Shown here: one piece after another, positions 18,554 to 27,405 of the stretch
Layout of the letters: every line of letters starts with the position of its first letter
How positions within the stretch are numbered: the first letter of the stretch is position 1
Assembly (NCBI GenBank): GCA_018662365.1
Contig: JABJGH010000009.1
Span: 16,713-80,712, forward strand
From: Chloroflexota bacterium
GTDB lineage: Bacteria > Chloroflexota > Anaerolineae > Anaerolineales > UBA11579
Length of the DNA stretch: 64,000 nt
Direction of reading: 5' to 3'
Notes under the pieces: generated by a model
The model's database searches: none
The model's input: only the letters and a program-made list of their open reading frames with translations
What the model was told of the DNA's origin: nothing
Position numbers and translations under genes: made by a program

Positions 18554-21547
18554 ATGAAAATAAATTTATCGATCAATGGAATAAATAAAGAATTCAAAAC
18601 CTCTCCGGGAGATAGCCTGTTAAAGACTCTCCGATCGGAAGGATATTTTGGCGTTAAACATGGATGCGAGACAGGGGAGTGCGGTGCTTGTACGATCCTT
18701 TTGGACGGCAAATTAGTCAACGGCTGTTTGACGAGTGCGGCCCAAGCCAATGGGAAAAGTATTGAAACGATTGAAGCCGTTGGGGAACATCCAGAACAGG
18801 GTTGGAAATCCACTGATGGATTGCATCCAATTCAACAATCCTTTGTGGAAAGTGGGGCGATCCAATGTGGTTTTTGTACGCCGGGGATGGTGTTGGTAGC
18901 AAAAGAATTATTAGCCCGAAATCCTGACCCGACGGAAGAAGAAGTTCGCGATGTGCTTTCGGGGGTTTTATGCCGATGTACTGGATATGTAAAACCGGTG
19001 CAGGCAATTTTGCATGCTGCCGCAGTTCTTAGAGGGGAAGCTCAGCCGGGTGAAATGATCTCAGGGGAAATTTGGAGCCAATTATTTACTGCGCCTGAAA
19101 CAGATATCCCTTCCGATGGGGATGCTCCTACGGCTGTACGAGTCTTACCCAAGGTAGTCATTGTCCCTGAAACTGAAAAATGGAAAACGGTGGGCAAATC
19201 GGAACCAAAACTTGACGCAGTCAAACTGGTTCAAGGAAAGCCCGCTTTCACCGCAGATATTGAAAAACGAGATATGTTGTATGCCAAGGTGCTTTATAGC
19301 CCAGTGGCTCATGCAAATATTACAGAGATCGATGCCAGTAAAGCTCGCGCCTTGGAAGGTGTTGCGGCAGTACTTACTCATAAAGATATTCCTCGAGTAG
19401 TTTATTCGACTGCCGGACAATCCGACCCGATCCCTGGGCCACTGGATATGTTTTCGCTAGATAATAAAGTGCGCTATGTGGGAGACAGAGTGGCGTTTGT
19501 GGCAGCAGAAACTGCTGAAATTGCTGAACAAGCATTAAAACTGATCGAGGTTGAATACGAAGAACTTCCTGCAATCATTGATCTAGGGGATGCCTTAGAT
19601 AATGAAATAAAGATCCATGACGAACCGGAATTCGTGGATTTTGCAGATTCTGATGCCAGTCGAAATTTGGCGGCAGAAATCCGAATTGATATTGGGGATG
19701 TAGAAGCAGGTTTCGCCGAGGCTGACCATATATTTGAAGGGGAGTATGAGGTGCCGAAGGTGCAGCAAGCGCATATTGAACCACATGTGGTGGTGACCTA
19801 TTGGGATGAAGATGACCGCATGGTCATACGTACAAGTACGCAAGTGCCTTTCCATGCCCGAAGAATCTTGGCTCCGGTATTGGGTTTGCCGATCAAACGC
19901 ATCCGTGTAGTCAAACCTCGGATCGGTGGTGGGTTCGGCAATAAACAGGAAGTACTGATTGAAGATGTGGCAGGTCACTTAACGATCGCTACCGGTCGGC
20001 CGGTACTATTTGAATATACGCGAGAGGAAGAATTTACTGCCTCGCGCGCTCGTCATCCGATGAGGATCAAATTGAAGACCGGCGTGAAGAACGATGGCAC
20101 GATCACCGCAAATGCGATGTATGCCCTTAGTAACACGGGTGCCTACGGCTGCCATGCGTTAACTGTCACCGGAAATACAGGGCATAAGGCAATGGCGATG
20201 TATGTGGGTGATGGTAAATATCGTGAGAAACCAAATATTCAATTCAATGCAGATATTGTCTATACCAACACCATGCCCGCCGGTGCTTACCGGGGTTATG
20301 GCGTGCCTCAAGGATATTGGCCCGTAGAACGCCAAATGGAAAGAATCGCTCATAAACTTGGTCTGGACCCGATTGAATTTCGGTTGAAGAATGCATTACG
20401 AGAAGGGGAGTTACAGCCCTTTAGTACTGCCTGGAGCGAGGGCCGCGAACCCAGCCCCGAAACGATTGAGACCAATGGTTTAGAAGAATGTGTCCGTCAA
20501 GGAAAAGCGGCGATTGGTTGGGACCAAAAATATTCTGATGAAAATTGGCAAATTGTGCCTGATAAACCCTGGCTTAGAAAAGGCGTAGGGGTGGCGATGG
20601 TGATGCAGGGCACTGCGATTCCCTACCTTGATATGGGAGGTGCCAGCATTAAGATGAATGATGATGGTTCCTTTAATGTATTGGTGGGGGCCACCGATCT
20701 TGGAACCGGATCAGATACCGTCCTAGGGCAGATGGCTGCGGAGGTGCTTGGGGTGCCTTTGGAAGATATGTTGGTTTATTCCTCGGATACGGATTTTACG
20801 CCTTTTGATGTGGGTGCCTATGCCTCCAGTACGACCTATATTTCTGGAGCTGCAGTGGTTAAGGCAGCCCAACAAGTTGCTGAAAGAATTATGGTTCGAG
20901 CGGCAATGATCCTAAATGATAAAGGGGAAGGTCTTGAGGTAGAACCAGGGGAAATCTTATTAGCCGACCGTAAGGCAACATCCTTGGATGGACGATCTGT
21001 AAGTTTTAATGAGATCGGGCATCATTCGCTGCATCATAGCAATCAGGAACAGATCATGGGGATTGGATCTTATGTTTCACCAGTGGCGCCACCACCTTTC
21101 GGGGCTCAGTTTGCCGAGGTGACGGTGGATATTGAAACTGGTGCCATAACGGTAGATAAATTGGTAATGGCTGTGGATTCTGGCATTATTGTGAACCCAG
21201 TAACTGCCTCGGGTCAGATCGAAGGGGGGATGGTTCAGGCCCTTGGGTATGCGGTCTCTGAAGAAATGGTCTACAACGAAAAAGGGGAATTACGCGAGAA
21301 AGACTTGCGCGATTATCATATTTTTCATTCGCATGAAATGCCAGAAATGGAAACGATCTTTGTGGAGACCTTTGAGCCTTCACATCCATTTGGGGTGAAA
21401 GCGGTCGCAGAAATTCCGATGGATGGCGTTGCGCCAGCAGTGGCAAATGCGATCATGCATGCCAGTGGAGCAGACTTGAGTGAAATTCCAGCTACCCCGG
21501 AAAGGGTATGGCGGGCGCTGAATATCATTTCGTTAGGGAATGAATGA
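18554..21547 (+). CDS. Xanthine-dehydrogenase-family hydroxylase, 2Fe-2S and Mo-cofactor domains fused
   Basis: 997 residues. Residues 1-75 are a plant-type 2Fe-2S domain (Cys 38, 43, 46, 58 in GCETGECGACTILLDGKLVNGC, quoted by position), and 80-150 hold the second 2Fe-2S domain (QCGFCTPG and LCRCTGY). After a linker of about 50 residues, the Mo-binding part runs from residue 215 to the end with PRIGGGFGNKQE, GAYRGYGVPQ, and the catalytic Glu in VKAVAEIP. The FAD subunit is at 14.8 kb. GAYRGYG and QAHIEPH resemble hydroxylases of aromatic or N-heterocyclic compounds more than classical xanthine dehydrogenase, so the substrate is open. Confidence 0.92.
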   Translation: MKINLSINGINKEFKTSPGDSLLKTLRSEGYFGVKHGCETGECGACTILLDGKLVNGCLTSAAQANGKSIETIEAVGEHPEQGWKSTDGLHPIQQSFVESGAIQCGFCTPGMVLVAKELLARNPDPTEEEVRDVLSGVLCRCTGYVKPVQAILHAAAVLRGEAQPGEMISGEIWSQLFTAPETDIPSDGDAPTAVRVLPKVVIVPETEKWKTVGKSEPKLDAVKLVQGKPAFTADIEKRDMLYAKVLYSPVAHANITEIDASKARALEGVAAVLTHKDIPRVVYSTAGQSDPIPGPLDMFSLDNKVRYVGDRVAFVAAETAEIAEQALKLIEVEYEELPAIIDLGDALDNEIKIHDEPEFVDFADSDASRNLAAEIRIDIGDVEAGFAEADHIFEGEYEVPKVQQAHIEPHVVVTYWDEDDRMVIRTSTQVPFHARRILAPVLGLPIKRIRVVKPRIGGGFGNKQEVLIEDVAGHLTIATGRPVLFEYTREEEFTASRARHPMRIKLKTGVKNDGTITANAMYALSNTGAYGCHALTVTGNTGHKAMAMYVGDGKYREKPNIQFNADIVYTNTMPAGAYRGYGVPQGYWPVERQMERIAHKLGLDPIEFRLKNALREGELQPFSTAWSEGREPSPETIETNGLEECVRQGKAAIGWDQKYSDENWQIVPDKPWLRKGVGVAMVMQGTAIPYLDMGGASIKMNDDGSFNVLVGATDLGTGSDTVLGQMAAEVLGVPLEDMLVYSSDTDFTPFDVGAYASSTTYISGAAVVKAAQQVAERIMVRAAMILNDKGEGLEVEPGEILLADRKATSLDGRSVSFNEIGHHSLHHSNQEQIMGIGSYVSPVAPPPFGAQFAEVTVDIETGAITVDKLVMAVDSGIIVNPVTASGQIEGGMVQALGYAVSEEMVYNEKGELREKDLRDYHIFHSHEMPEMETIFVETFEPSHPFGVKAVAEIPMDGVAPAVANAIMHASGADLSEIPATPERVWRALNIISLGNE

Positions 21548-21611
21548 AAAATTGCACCTTTCTAAAGCCTAGCGAATTGCAAAGCATAAAAAGTAATCCA
21601 GAGAATTTTTG

Positions 21612-22565
21612 ATGGATCCCAAAAGGAAAGTTATCTATTTAGATCAAAATAAATGGATAGATTTGGCTCGAGCGTTTCACAAGAGACCAGATGGTGAAAA
21701 GTTCTTAGAGATTTTTGATAAATTAAGGAATGGGGTAGAAAAGAAAGAAATAATTCTGCCATTAGATTTTTCTAGATTTACTGAAACAAGAAAAATCTCA
21801 AACAATGGAAGACGGCGACGACTTGCAACAGTAATGGGAAATTTATCAAAAGCATGGACGTTAGCACCGCAAGAAAAAATTATTAATTTAGAGATAAGAA
21901 GTGCTTTAACACAAATTTATGGAGAATTACCCTCAATTGATTTTTAGGTTTTGGGAAAGGGAGTTGGTTACGCTTTTGGTAAGGAAGAAGAATTTTATAT
22001 GAATTCGGACTCCCCTGAGATTATTCAAAAAATGTTTGAAATATTTGATCAATCAGCTTCCGGAATTACTGCATTTCTAACCGGGGTTGAAGGTATGGGT
22101 GAAGAAATTTCAATGAAACAAAATGAAATAGCGAAGATTGACGTAGAAAAAATGGAAATTTTTCGTAATACAGCAAAAAATCAAAGCAAAGAAATTCGAA
22201 AAAACGCGTATTATGGAGAAATTACGTATTTACTACAGAGTGAAATTGAAATTTACCTTGCTGATTTTGGAAAAACATTTGATCAATTCCTGGAATTGGG
22301 AAAAAAATCATTAATCTCCTTCTGGAAAAATGTCCCGATAATTAATACAGAGGTTGAATTAGCTACTGAACGGTCTGAAAATTTAGATCGGGAAATATCT
22401 ACCCATGATATTTTTGATATTACCTCTTTAAGTGTAGCAATTCCATATTGTGATGTAGTTGTAACCGAAAAATATTTTACTGATTTAGCAATTAGAAAAA
22501 ATCTTGATAAAAAATATGGGACGATAATTCTTACAAATATAAATGGTTTAATTGATTTGGTATAA
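21612..22565 (+). pseudogene. PIN-domain-like protein interrupted by an in-frame TAG
   Basis: From the ATG at 21612 the frame runs to 22565 with a single TAG at 21945-21947; both sides are in the same frame. The first part (112 codons) begins VIYLDQNKWIDLARAF, a PIN-like first acidic motif. The second part (about 205 codons) ends with DIFDITSLSVAIPYCDVVVT and ILTNINGLIDLV, matching the later acidic residues of a PIN fold. Neither half alone would be a whole domain. The gene is richer in A and T than its neighbours, which suggests acquisition. A CAG or GAG codon mutated to TAG is the simplest reading; suppression or a sequence error is possible. Confidence 0.7.
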
Positions 22566-22588
22566 AAAATAATTCCTGAAAAGGAATT
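22564..22588 (-). terminator. Terminator of the HAD hydrolase gene
   Basis: The inverted repeat AATTCCT-GAAA-AGGAATT (22571-22588) is followed on the minus strand by ATTTTTTATA. It lies 7 bases past the HAD stop and also serves as the boundary to the convergent PIN-like gene. Confidence 0.6.
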
Positions 22589-22594
22589 GCCCTA

Positions 22595-23281
22595 TTAATT
22601 AAGAATATTTTTCAATTGATGAAGGTTAGAAATTTCATATGTGGGTTCGAAATCTTTGATATTTATTGACTTATTTGGATTGAACCAGCAAGTATCAATT
22701 CCATACCCCAAACCCCCAGCTATATCTGAACTTAGACTATCTCCGACCATCAATACCCTTGCCTTTTGGGGGTTGCCAACAGCGGCAAATGCTAGATCGA
22801 AGATCTCTGATCCGGGTTTAGCTACGCCTACTTCTCCTGAGACAATGATTTCTTCAAAGAAGTCGATTATTGTGGATCCAGAAAATCGGCGGCGCTGAAC
22901 TTCTTTCAGCCCATTGGTCAACAGAAGTAGTCGATAATCTTTGGATAAAAATTTAATTAGTTCTTCCGCATCTTTGAGCAAATAATGACCTTCAGCGAGA
23001 TGCTCGATAAAATGGTGGCTAAATTCATCGGGGGCAATTTTTAAATCTAAGGAATCAAAAAACAAATTAAATCGATTGTTCTTAAGGTCTTCTAACGAGA
23101 TTTTCCCTGCTTCAAAATCCGCCCATAATTGGTTGTTGATCTGATGATATTTTTTCAAAAAATCTGGATGGTAGGGGTGCCCAATAAGATTAAAGGTTTT
23201 TTGGAAAGCGATGAGTTCTGTCTTTTCAAAGTCATATAATGTGCCGTCCGCATCGAAAAACAACCAGGAGTATTTTTTCAT
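22595..23281 (-). CDS. yjjG: HAD-superfamily 5'-nucleotidase, YjjG type
   Basis: 228 residues. HAD motif I is FFDADGTLYDFE (Asp10, Asp12), motif II LLLTNG, motif III Lys in VAKPGSEIF, and motif IV VGDSLSSDIAGG. The alpha-helical C1 cap lies at about 18-90. The combination with GEVGVAKP and SLSSDI fits the YjjG noncanonical pyrimidine nucleotidase group, which removes phosphate from modified nucleoside monophosphates. It is monocistronic and ends at its own terminator. Confidence 0.88.
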   Translation of the reverse strand: MKKYSWLFFDADGTLYDFEKTELIAFQKTFNLIGHPYHPDFLKKYHQINNQLWADFEAGKISLEDLKNNRFNLFFDSLDLKIAPDEFSHHFIEHLAEGHYLLKDAEELIKFLSKDYRLLLLTNGLKEVQRRRFSGSTIIDFFEEIIVSGEVGVAKPGSEIFDLAFAAVGNPQKARVLMVGDSLSSDIAGGLGYGIDTCWFNPNKSINIKDFEPTYEISNLHQLKNILN

Positions 23282-23542
23282 GAGGGTATTTTAATCGATT
23301 ATTTCGGATCGCATTTTATTAAAAAACAATAAAGGGTACGATCTTTATCCTACTAATTTGGTCACAAAATTTTGATACCTTCTGAAATTAATTGCGATTG
23401 CTAATAAAATCTTATTACAATCTCCGTTCTATTTCACGGGTCTTCAGTGTATAATAAAAAATATTACTAAGACTGTCTGATTAGTATGTTTTATAGCTTA
23501 TTTTAATGCCCCACAATAATTATTATTCATTTGGAGACCTAA

Positions 23543-24706
23543 ATGTCAGATTCCAATAAAGGCTTTTTATTTATCGCAGATATTACTGGTTATACAGCCT
23601 TTCTAAACCATTCTGAACTTGAACATGCGCGTGATAGTTTGGGCAGTTTGCTAGATCTGTTAATTGAAAATACAAAATTACCCTTGGTTGTCTCCCGATT
23701 AGAAGGGGATGCGGTGATCTCCTATTCTCTGGAAGGCACGATCAAACAAGGTCAGACCGTGGTGGAGATGATCGAAACCACCTATGTATCTTTCAGAAAA
23801 GCGATTGAATTGATGGTATTGAATACCAATTGCACGTGTAATGCCTGCCAAAATATTCAAAATCTTGATCTAAAGTTTTTTGTTCACTATGGAATCTTTA
23901 TGCTTCAACCTTTAGCATCATACACTGAATTGATTGGGGCAGATGTGAACCTCATTCATAAGCTGGCAAAAAACACGATTACCGAAAACTTTGGGTCTAA
24001 TGCCTATGTGGTCTATACCAAAGCAGCTGTTGAAGCCTTGAAGATAGAAGAACTTGCTGAAGAAATGACCGCTCATACCGAAAAATATGAACAGTTTGGC
24101 GAGGTTGATATCGTTTTCATGGATATGCATGCCGTTTGGGAATCAGAAAAGGCAAAAATACGCGTATTTGTAAAACCTGAAGATGCGTTGTTATATGTTG
24201 AACGAGAATATCCGATTCCCCTTGGAATCGTTTGGGACGCGATTACTCGCCCTGAATATAAAGAGATCCTTGCTGGGGATGCTGAAATTGTTGTAAAAGA
24301 AAAAACAAATGGCAGAGTTTCAAATGACAGTGTATTCCAATGCGTGCATGGGGGTGGGGTGTTGCGGCTGACGATCGTAGATTGGCAGCCGCTGAACCAA
24401 TATACTGAAGAGTATTTTAGGTATAAAAATGCCAAAGGATTATTAACCTATCGAGTTGAACAGATCGAAGGCGGCACAAAACTTTCTTTGACTTTTAATA
24501 AAGCGGTGGGAAAACCACAATTTGTGGTTAATTCAAAAGATAAAGTGTTTGCAAAAACAGCTGTGGCAGCTTTTGAAAAAAATCTCGAAAACCTTGAAAT
24601 ACAACTAGAAAAAGAAATTTCTGGTAATCAATTTATTACAATGAAACCGATTGAAATTTCAAAAGAACTTATTTCAGAGGCAATCGAAGATAGTTTAGCA
24701 AACTGA
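23543..24706 (+). CDS. DUF2652 protein with C-terminal SRPBCC (START-like) domain
   Basis: 387 residues. Residues 5-190 match DUF2652, whose opening FIADITGYTAFL resembles the start of class III nucleotide cyclase domains. Within it lies CTCNACQNI, a small Cys cluster. Residues about 215-350 form an SRPBCC/polyketide-cyclase-like domain (YPIPLGIVWDAITRPEYKE, quoted in part, at its start). The cyclase-like part keeps few of the metal Asp residues of true cyclases, so catalysis is doubtful. GGAG precedes the ATG, a TATAAT lies at 23450-23455, and a terminator follows. Function is unknown; a ligand-sensing role is a guess. Confidence 0.78.
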   Translation: MSDSNKGFLFIADITGYTAFLNHSELEHARDSLGSLLDLLIENTKLPLVVSRLEGDAVISYSLEGTIKQGQTVVEMIETTYVSFRKAIELMVLNTNCTCNACQNIQNLDLKFFVHYGIFMLQPLASYTELIGADVNLIHKLAKNTITENFGSNAYVVYTKAAVEALKIEELAEEMTAHTEKYEQFGEVDIVFMDMHAVWESEKAKIRVFVKPEDALLYVEREYPIPLGIVWDAITRPEYKEILAGDAEIVVKEKTNGRVSNDSVFQCVHGGGVLRLTIVDWQPLNQYTEEYFRYKNAKGLLTYRVEQIEGGTKLSLTFNKAVGKPQFVVNSKDKVFAKTAVAAFEKNLENLEIQLEKEISGNQFITMKPIEISKELISEAIEDSLAN

Positions 24707-24725
24707 TAAGTAGAAATCAAAGACA

Positions 24726-24779
24726 AGTGCAACCTGGTGGACGATAATTTTTGACCAACTGGGTTGCGCTTTTTTATTT
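24726..24779 (+). terminator. Terminator after the DUF2652 gene
   Basis: An imperfect stem of about 13 pairs (AGTGCAACC... paired with ...GGGTTGCGCT, 24726-24770) is followed by TTTTTTATTT. Confidence 0.75.
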
Positions 24780-24923
24780 GATGGGTAACAGGGGAAAGAA
24801 GATAGGGTCTTATTGTTTTGTGAAAAAATCAACAAATTTTGTCTCTCATTTTTTTCATGCTATATTGTTAGTAAGGAAAAAATTATTTTTACTCACAGTT
24901 TAAATAACAATAGGAGAGACAAA

Positions 24924-25292
24924 ATGGACGAGAAATTTGTTGCTGTTTTGCGTTGGGCCGCGAGGTTATTGAGTCTAATCCCCATAGGAATTTTAATAGG
25001 GGATCTTTTTCTACCGCATATGACTGAATTTTCCATCATGTCACCTGATCAATGGCTTAATCTGATCCTGGTTATTCTATCTGTGGTGGGTTTGGCGATA
25101 GCCTGGCGTTGGGAGGGCTTGGGTGGCATTATTTCTTTAGTCTCACTCAGCTTACTTTTATTTACTAATTTGGCTTTAAATGGCGGGAACATTAATCCAA
25201 TCGGCTTTCTTGCGATACTCATCGTAATTTTCCCAGGGGTATTATTTGTAGTTTGTTGGTATTCATCAAAATCAAATATGGAAATGACCTAA
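24924..25292 (+). CDS. Small four-helix membrane protein, unknown function
   Basis: 122 residues starting at the ATG at 24924, which has the ribosome site GGAGAG 5 bases upstream; the frame is open for 37 more codons upstream but without a ribosome site. Four hydrophobic segments are visible, roughly residues 15-30, 45-60, 66-82 and 90-112. There is no catalytic motif. The GIISLVSLSLLLF segment and the overall layout resemble uncharacterised DUF7670-like small membrane proteins; I do not recognise a function. Confidence 0.75.
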   Translation: MDEKFVAVLRWAARLLSLIPIGILIGDLFLPHMTEFSIMSPDQWLNLILVILSVVGLAIAWRWEGLGGIISLVSLSLLLFTNLALNGGNINPIGFLAILIVIFPGVLFVVCWYSSKSNMEMT

Positions 25293-25322
25293 TACGAGAA
25301 AAACTCAATAATCGAATAGGAC

Positions 25323-25353
25323 AAATGCCCCTTGCAGTCAGCAAGGGGCATTT
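25323..25353. terminator. Strong hairpin between membrane protein and SDR genes
   Basis: A perfect 13-bp stem (arm AAATGCCCCTTGC, 25323-25335 with 25341-25353) has a 5-base loop. The stem ends in TTT but is followed by ACATAA, so the T-tract is poor. It could terminate in either direction. Confidence 0.6.
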
Positions 25354-25393
25354 ACATAATAGAGGGGAGCTGTAACTATATATTGAGGAAAAA

Positions 25394-26197
25394 ATGAAAA
25401 TAATCGTAATAACGGGAAGTACCAGGGGGATTGGATATGGAATGACGGAATGTTTTTTAGCTCAGGGTTGGAACGTCGTTATTAGTGGACGAAAACAAGA
25501 AAACGTAGACAAAAAAGTGAAGCAGTTGAAGGTGAATTATGCTCATGCGCAAGCCTTTGGATTGGCATGCGATGTGAAGGAATTCGATCAGGTAAAAGCG
25601 CTTTGGCATGACTCACTCAAACAGTTTGGGAAAATTGATATTTGGATAAACAATGCTGGGATTGCTGTGCCAATGATGTTCTTTTGGGACAATGACCCGG
25701 ATGGTATTCGGCAAGTGGTTGAAACCAATATGGTGGGGACTATGTATGGTTCTAAGATTGCGATTGAGGGCATGTTAACTCAAGGTTTTGGTAGCATATT
25801 TAATATGGAAGGGGCGGGGAGCACTGGGCGAATGCATACTCAGATGATCCTATATGCGAGTACCAAACGCGGATTAAACTATCTGAATTTGGGATTGATC
25901 AAAGAGTTAGAAGGAACTCCGATTCGATTGGGTATCCTTCGACCAGGGATGGTGCTCACAGATTTCCTCTTAAAGGATCAGGATCGAAACCCTGAAGAAT
26001 GGGAGCGAACTAAAAAAATATTCAATATTTTGGCAGATAAACCTGAAAATGTTTGCCCAGTGATGGTTGAGGGAATTTTGAACGCAAAAAAACATGGAGA
26101 AATAATCGAATATATCTCGAGTATCAAAATGATGATGAGATTTATTACAGCACCCATCAGCAAACGGAACTTGTTTGAAAATGAGAAATCAAATTGA
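25394..26197 (+). CDS. Short-chain dehydrogenase/reductase (SDR)
   Basis: 267 residues of the classical SDR fold. TGSTRGIG (7-14) binds NAD(P), CDV at about 59-61, NNAG at 86-89, and the catalytic residues are Ser about 143 and YASTK (Tyr154, Lys158). SGRK after the second strand suggests NADP preference. The sequence has the flavour of chlorophyll b reductase (NYC1/NOL-like) SDRs in the LGILRPGMVLTDFLL segment, but a pigment substrate is only a guess. A GAGG ribosome site precedes the start; it is monocistronic between two terminators. Confidence 0.88.
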   Translation: MKIIVITGSTRGIGYGMTECFLAQGWNVVISGRKQENVDKKVKQLKVNYAHAQAFGLACDVKEFDQVKALWHDSLKQFGKIDIWINNAGIAVPMMFFWDNDPDGIRQVVETNMVGTMYGSKIAIEGMLTQGFGSIFNMEGAGSTGRMHTQMILYASTKRGLNYLNLGLIKELEGTPIRLGILRPGMVLTDFLLKDQDRNPEEWERTKKIFNILADKPENVCPVMVEGILNAKKHGEIIEYISSIKMMMRFITAPISKRNLFENEKSN

Positions 26198-26231
26198 TAT
26201 GGTTTGAATGAAATTGATGAAATATAGAAAA

Positions 26232-26263
26232 AGAAATCTACAGTCTAAGATTTCTTTTTTTTT
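26232..26263 (+). terminator. Terminator after SDR gene
   Basis: AGAAATCT (26232-26239) pairs with AGATTTCT (26248-26255), followed by nine T. Confidence 0.85.
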
Positions 26264-26305
26264 GCCCACTCATAAAAGGTATAATGAAAAAAAAGGAGAA
26301 ATAAT

Positions 26306-26758
26306 ATGGCCACCAGAAGACCCGTTAGAAAAACCACAGCAAAAAAAGATATCGAGGTCAAATTTTCAGATAAATTAACCGATTCTCTCCAGGATATCAC
26401 TGGAATGATCGATGAACATAAGGATATGATCGATACGATTCAGGATATATCTTTAGAATTAACTTCCGCTATTGGCACATTACACACATTAACCATTAAG
26501 TATGCCGCAAAGGCAAATAAGATCTTGGATGTGCTGATACCCATAGTCAAAGGATTACCCATCATTCCTAAAAATATTAAAGACCTCTTAATCGATCTCG
26601 AAAAATATACTCAAAAGATCATTGATAATGAAAAAGAAACCACAAAAGCAATTTCTGATGTGCATTTAGGCCTTAAAACAGGAGATGTGTCGAAGATCAA
26701 AGGGCATTCAAAAGATATGAAAAAAGTCACCAAAACACTTACGTCAATTTTGAATTAA
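26306..26758 (+). CDS. Helical protein of unknown function
   Basis: 150 residues, basic N-terminus (MATRRPVRKTTAKKD) followed by an almost wholly alpha-helical, coiled-coil-like body with many Asp/Ile/Lys heptads (ITGMIDEHKDMIDTIQDISLE, quoted in part). There is a short hydrophobic stretch at about 75-90 (ILDVLIPIVKGLPIIP). I do not recognise a family. TATAAT at 26280-26285 and AAGGAG before the start give it a promoter of its own, and a terminator follows at 26786, so it is monocistronic and probably expressed. Confidence 0.7.
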   Translation: MATRRPVRKTTAKKDIEVKFSDKLTDSLQDITGMIDEHKDMIDTIQDISLELTSAIGTLHTLTIKYAAKANKILDVLIPIVKGLPIIPKNIKDLLIDLEKYTQKIIDNEKETTKAISDVHLGLKTGDVSKIKGHSKDMKKVTKTLTSILN

Positions 26759-26785
26759 AAATATATAAATTAGATAATAATCAAG

Positions 26786-26817
26786 GAGCTGCCAGTCTTA
26801 CGAGCAGCTCTTTTTTT
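26786..26817 (+). terminator. Terminator after helical protein gene
   Basis: GAGCTGC (26786-26792) pairs with GCAGCTC (26804-26810), followed by seven T. Confidence 0.85.
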
Positions 26818-26908
26818 AATATTTTTAGTCATAAATAATCGTTTTTTTTTGATAATAATGGGGTTAATATTGAAAGTTTATAAAAATTATCATATTTGTA
26901 ATAGATTC

Positions 26909-26937
26909 TTTAAAAATAAGTTAGTTTATGCTATACT
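26909..26937 (+). promoter_or_regulatory. Extended -10 promoter of the DUF4332-LysM-DhaL operon
   Basis: TGCTATACT (26929-26937) is an extended -10 element, with TTTAAA (26909-26914) 17 bases upstream as a weak -35. The DUF4332 start is 57 bases downstream of the -10. Confidence 0.55.
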
Positions 26938-26993
26938 AAATAAATAATCCAAAATTGGAATGTTTTGAATATCAAGATTAAATGGAGGTATTG

Positions 26994-27395
26994 ATGAAAA
27001 TTTTGAAAATTGAAGGAATTGGTTCCAAATTTGCTAAATCATTACAAAATGTAGGCATTCGCACCACCGAGAAATTACTCAAAGAAGGTGCTTCGAAAAA
27101 AGGCCGCGTTACATTAGCAGATAAGACTGGTATTTCTGAAAAACTGATCCTAGAATGGGTGAATTTATCTGATCTAGCACGGATCAAGGGGATTGGGGAA
27201 GAATATAGCGATCTTCTCGAAGAAGCAGGTGTAGATACTGTCAAAGAATTACGAAATAGACGAGCAGACAACTTGCATAAATCAATTCTTGCTACAAATG
27301 ATAAAAAGAAACTGGTCCGCCGTCCACCATCCCTTAGCATGGTAGAGAATTGGATTGGTCAAGCTAAAAAACTAAAACCCGTAGTAACACATTAA
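26994..27395 (+). CDS. DUF4332 helix-hairpin-helix protein
   Basis: 133 residues from the ATG at 26994. I preferred this to the ATG at 26982 because GGAGG (26984-26988) lies between the two at the right distance. The sequence has two helix-hairpin-helix units, IEGIGSKFAKSLQNVGIRT near the start and ARIKGIGEEYSDLLEEAGVDT near residue 60, the pattern of DUF4332. HhH units usually bind nucleic acid non-specifically. It is the first gene of a run with the LysM protein (10 bases on) and the DhaL-like protein. The biological role is unknown. Confidence 0.82.
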   Translation: MKILKIEGIGSKFAKSLQNVGIRTTEKLLKEGASKKGRVTLADKTGISEKLILEWVNLSDLARIKGIGEEYSDLLEEAGVDTVKELRNRRADNLHKSILATNDKKKLVRRPPSLSMVENWIGQAKKLKPVVTH

Positions 27396-27405
27396 GGATA
27401 ATAAA

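Noticed and set aside
24813..24923. 37-codon upstream extension of the small membrane protein
   Set aside because: No ribosome site for the upstream start; GGAGAG lies directly before the internal ATG at 24924.
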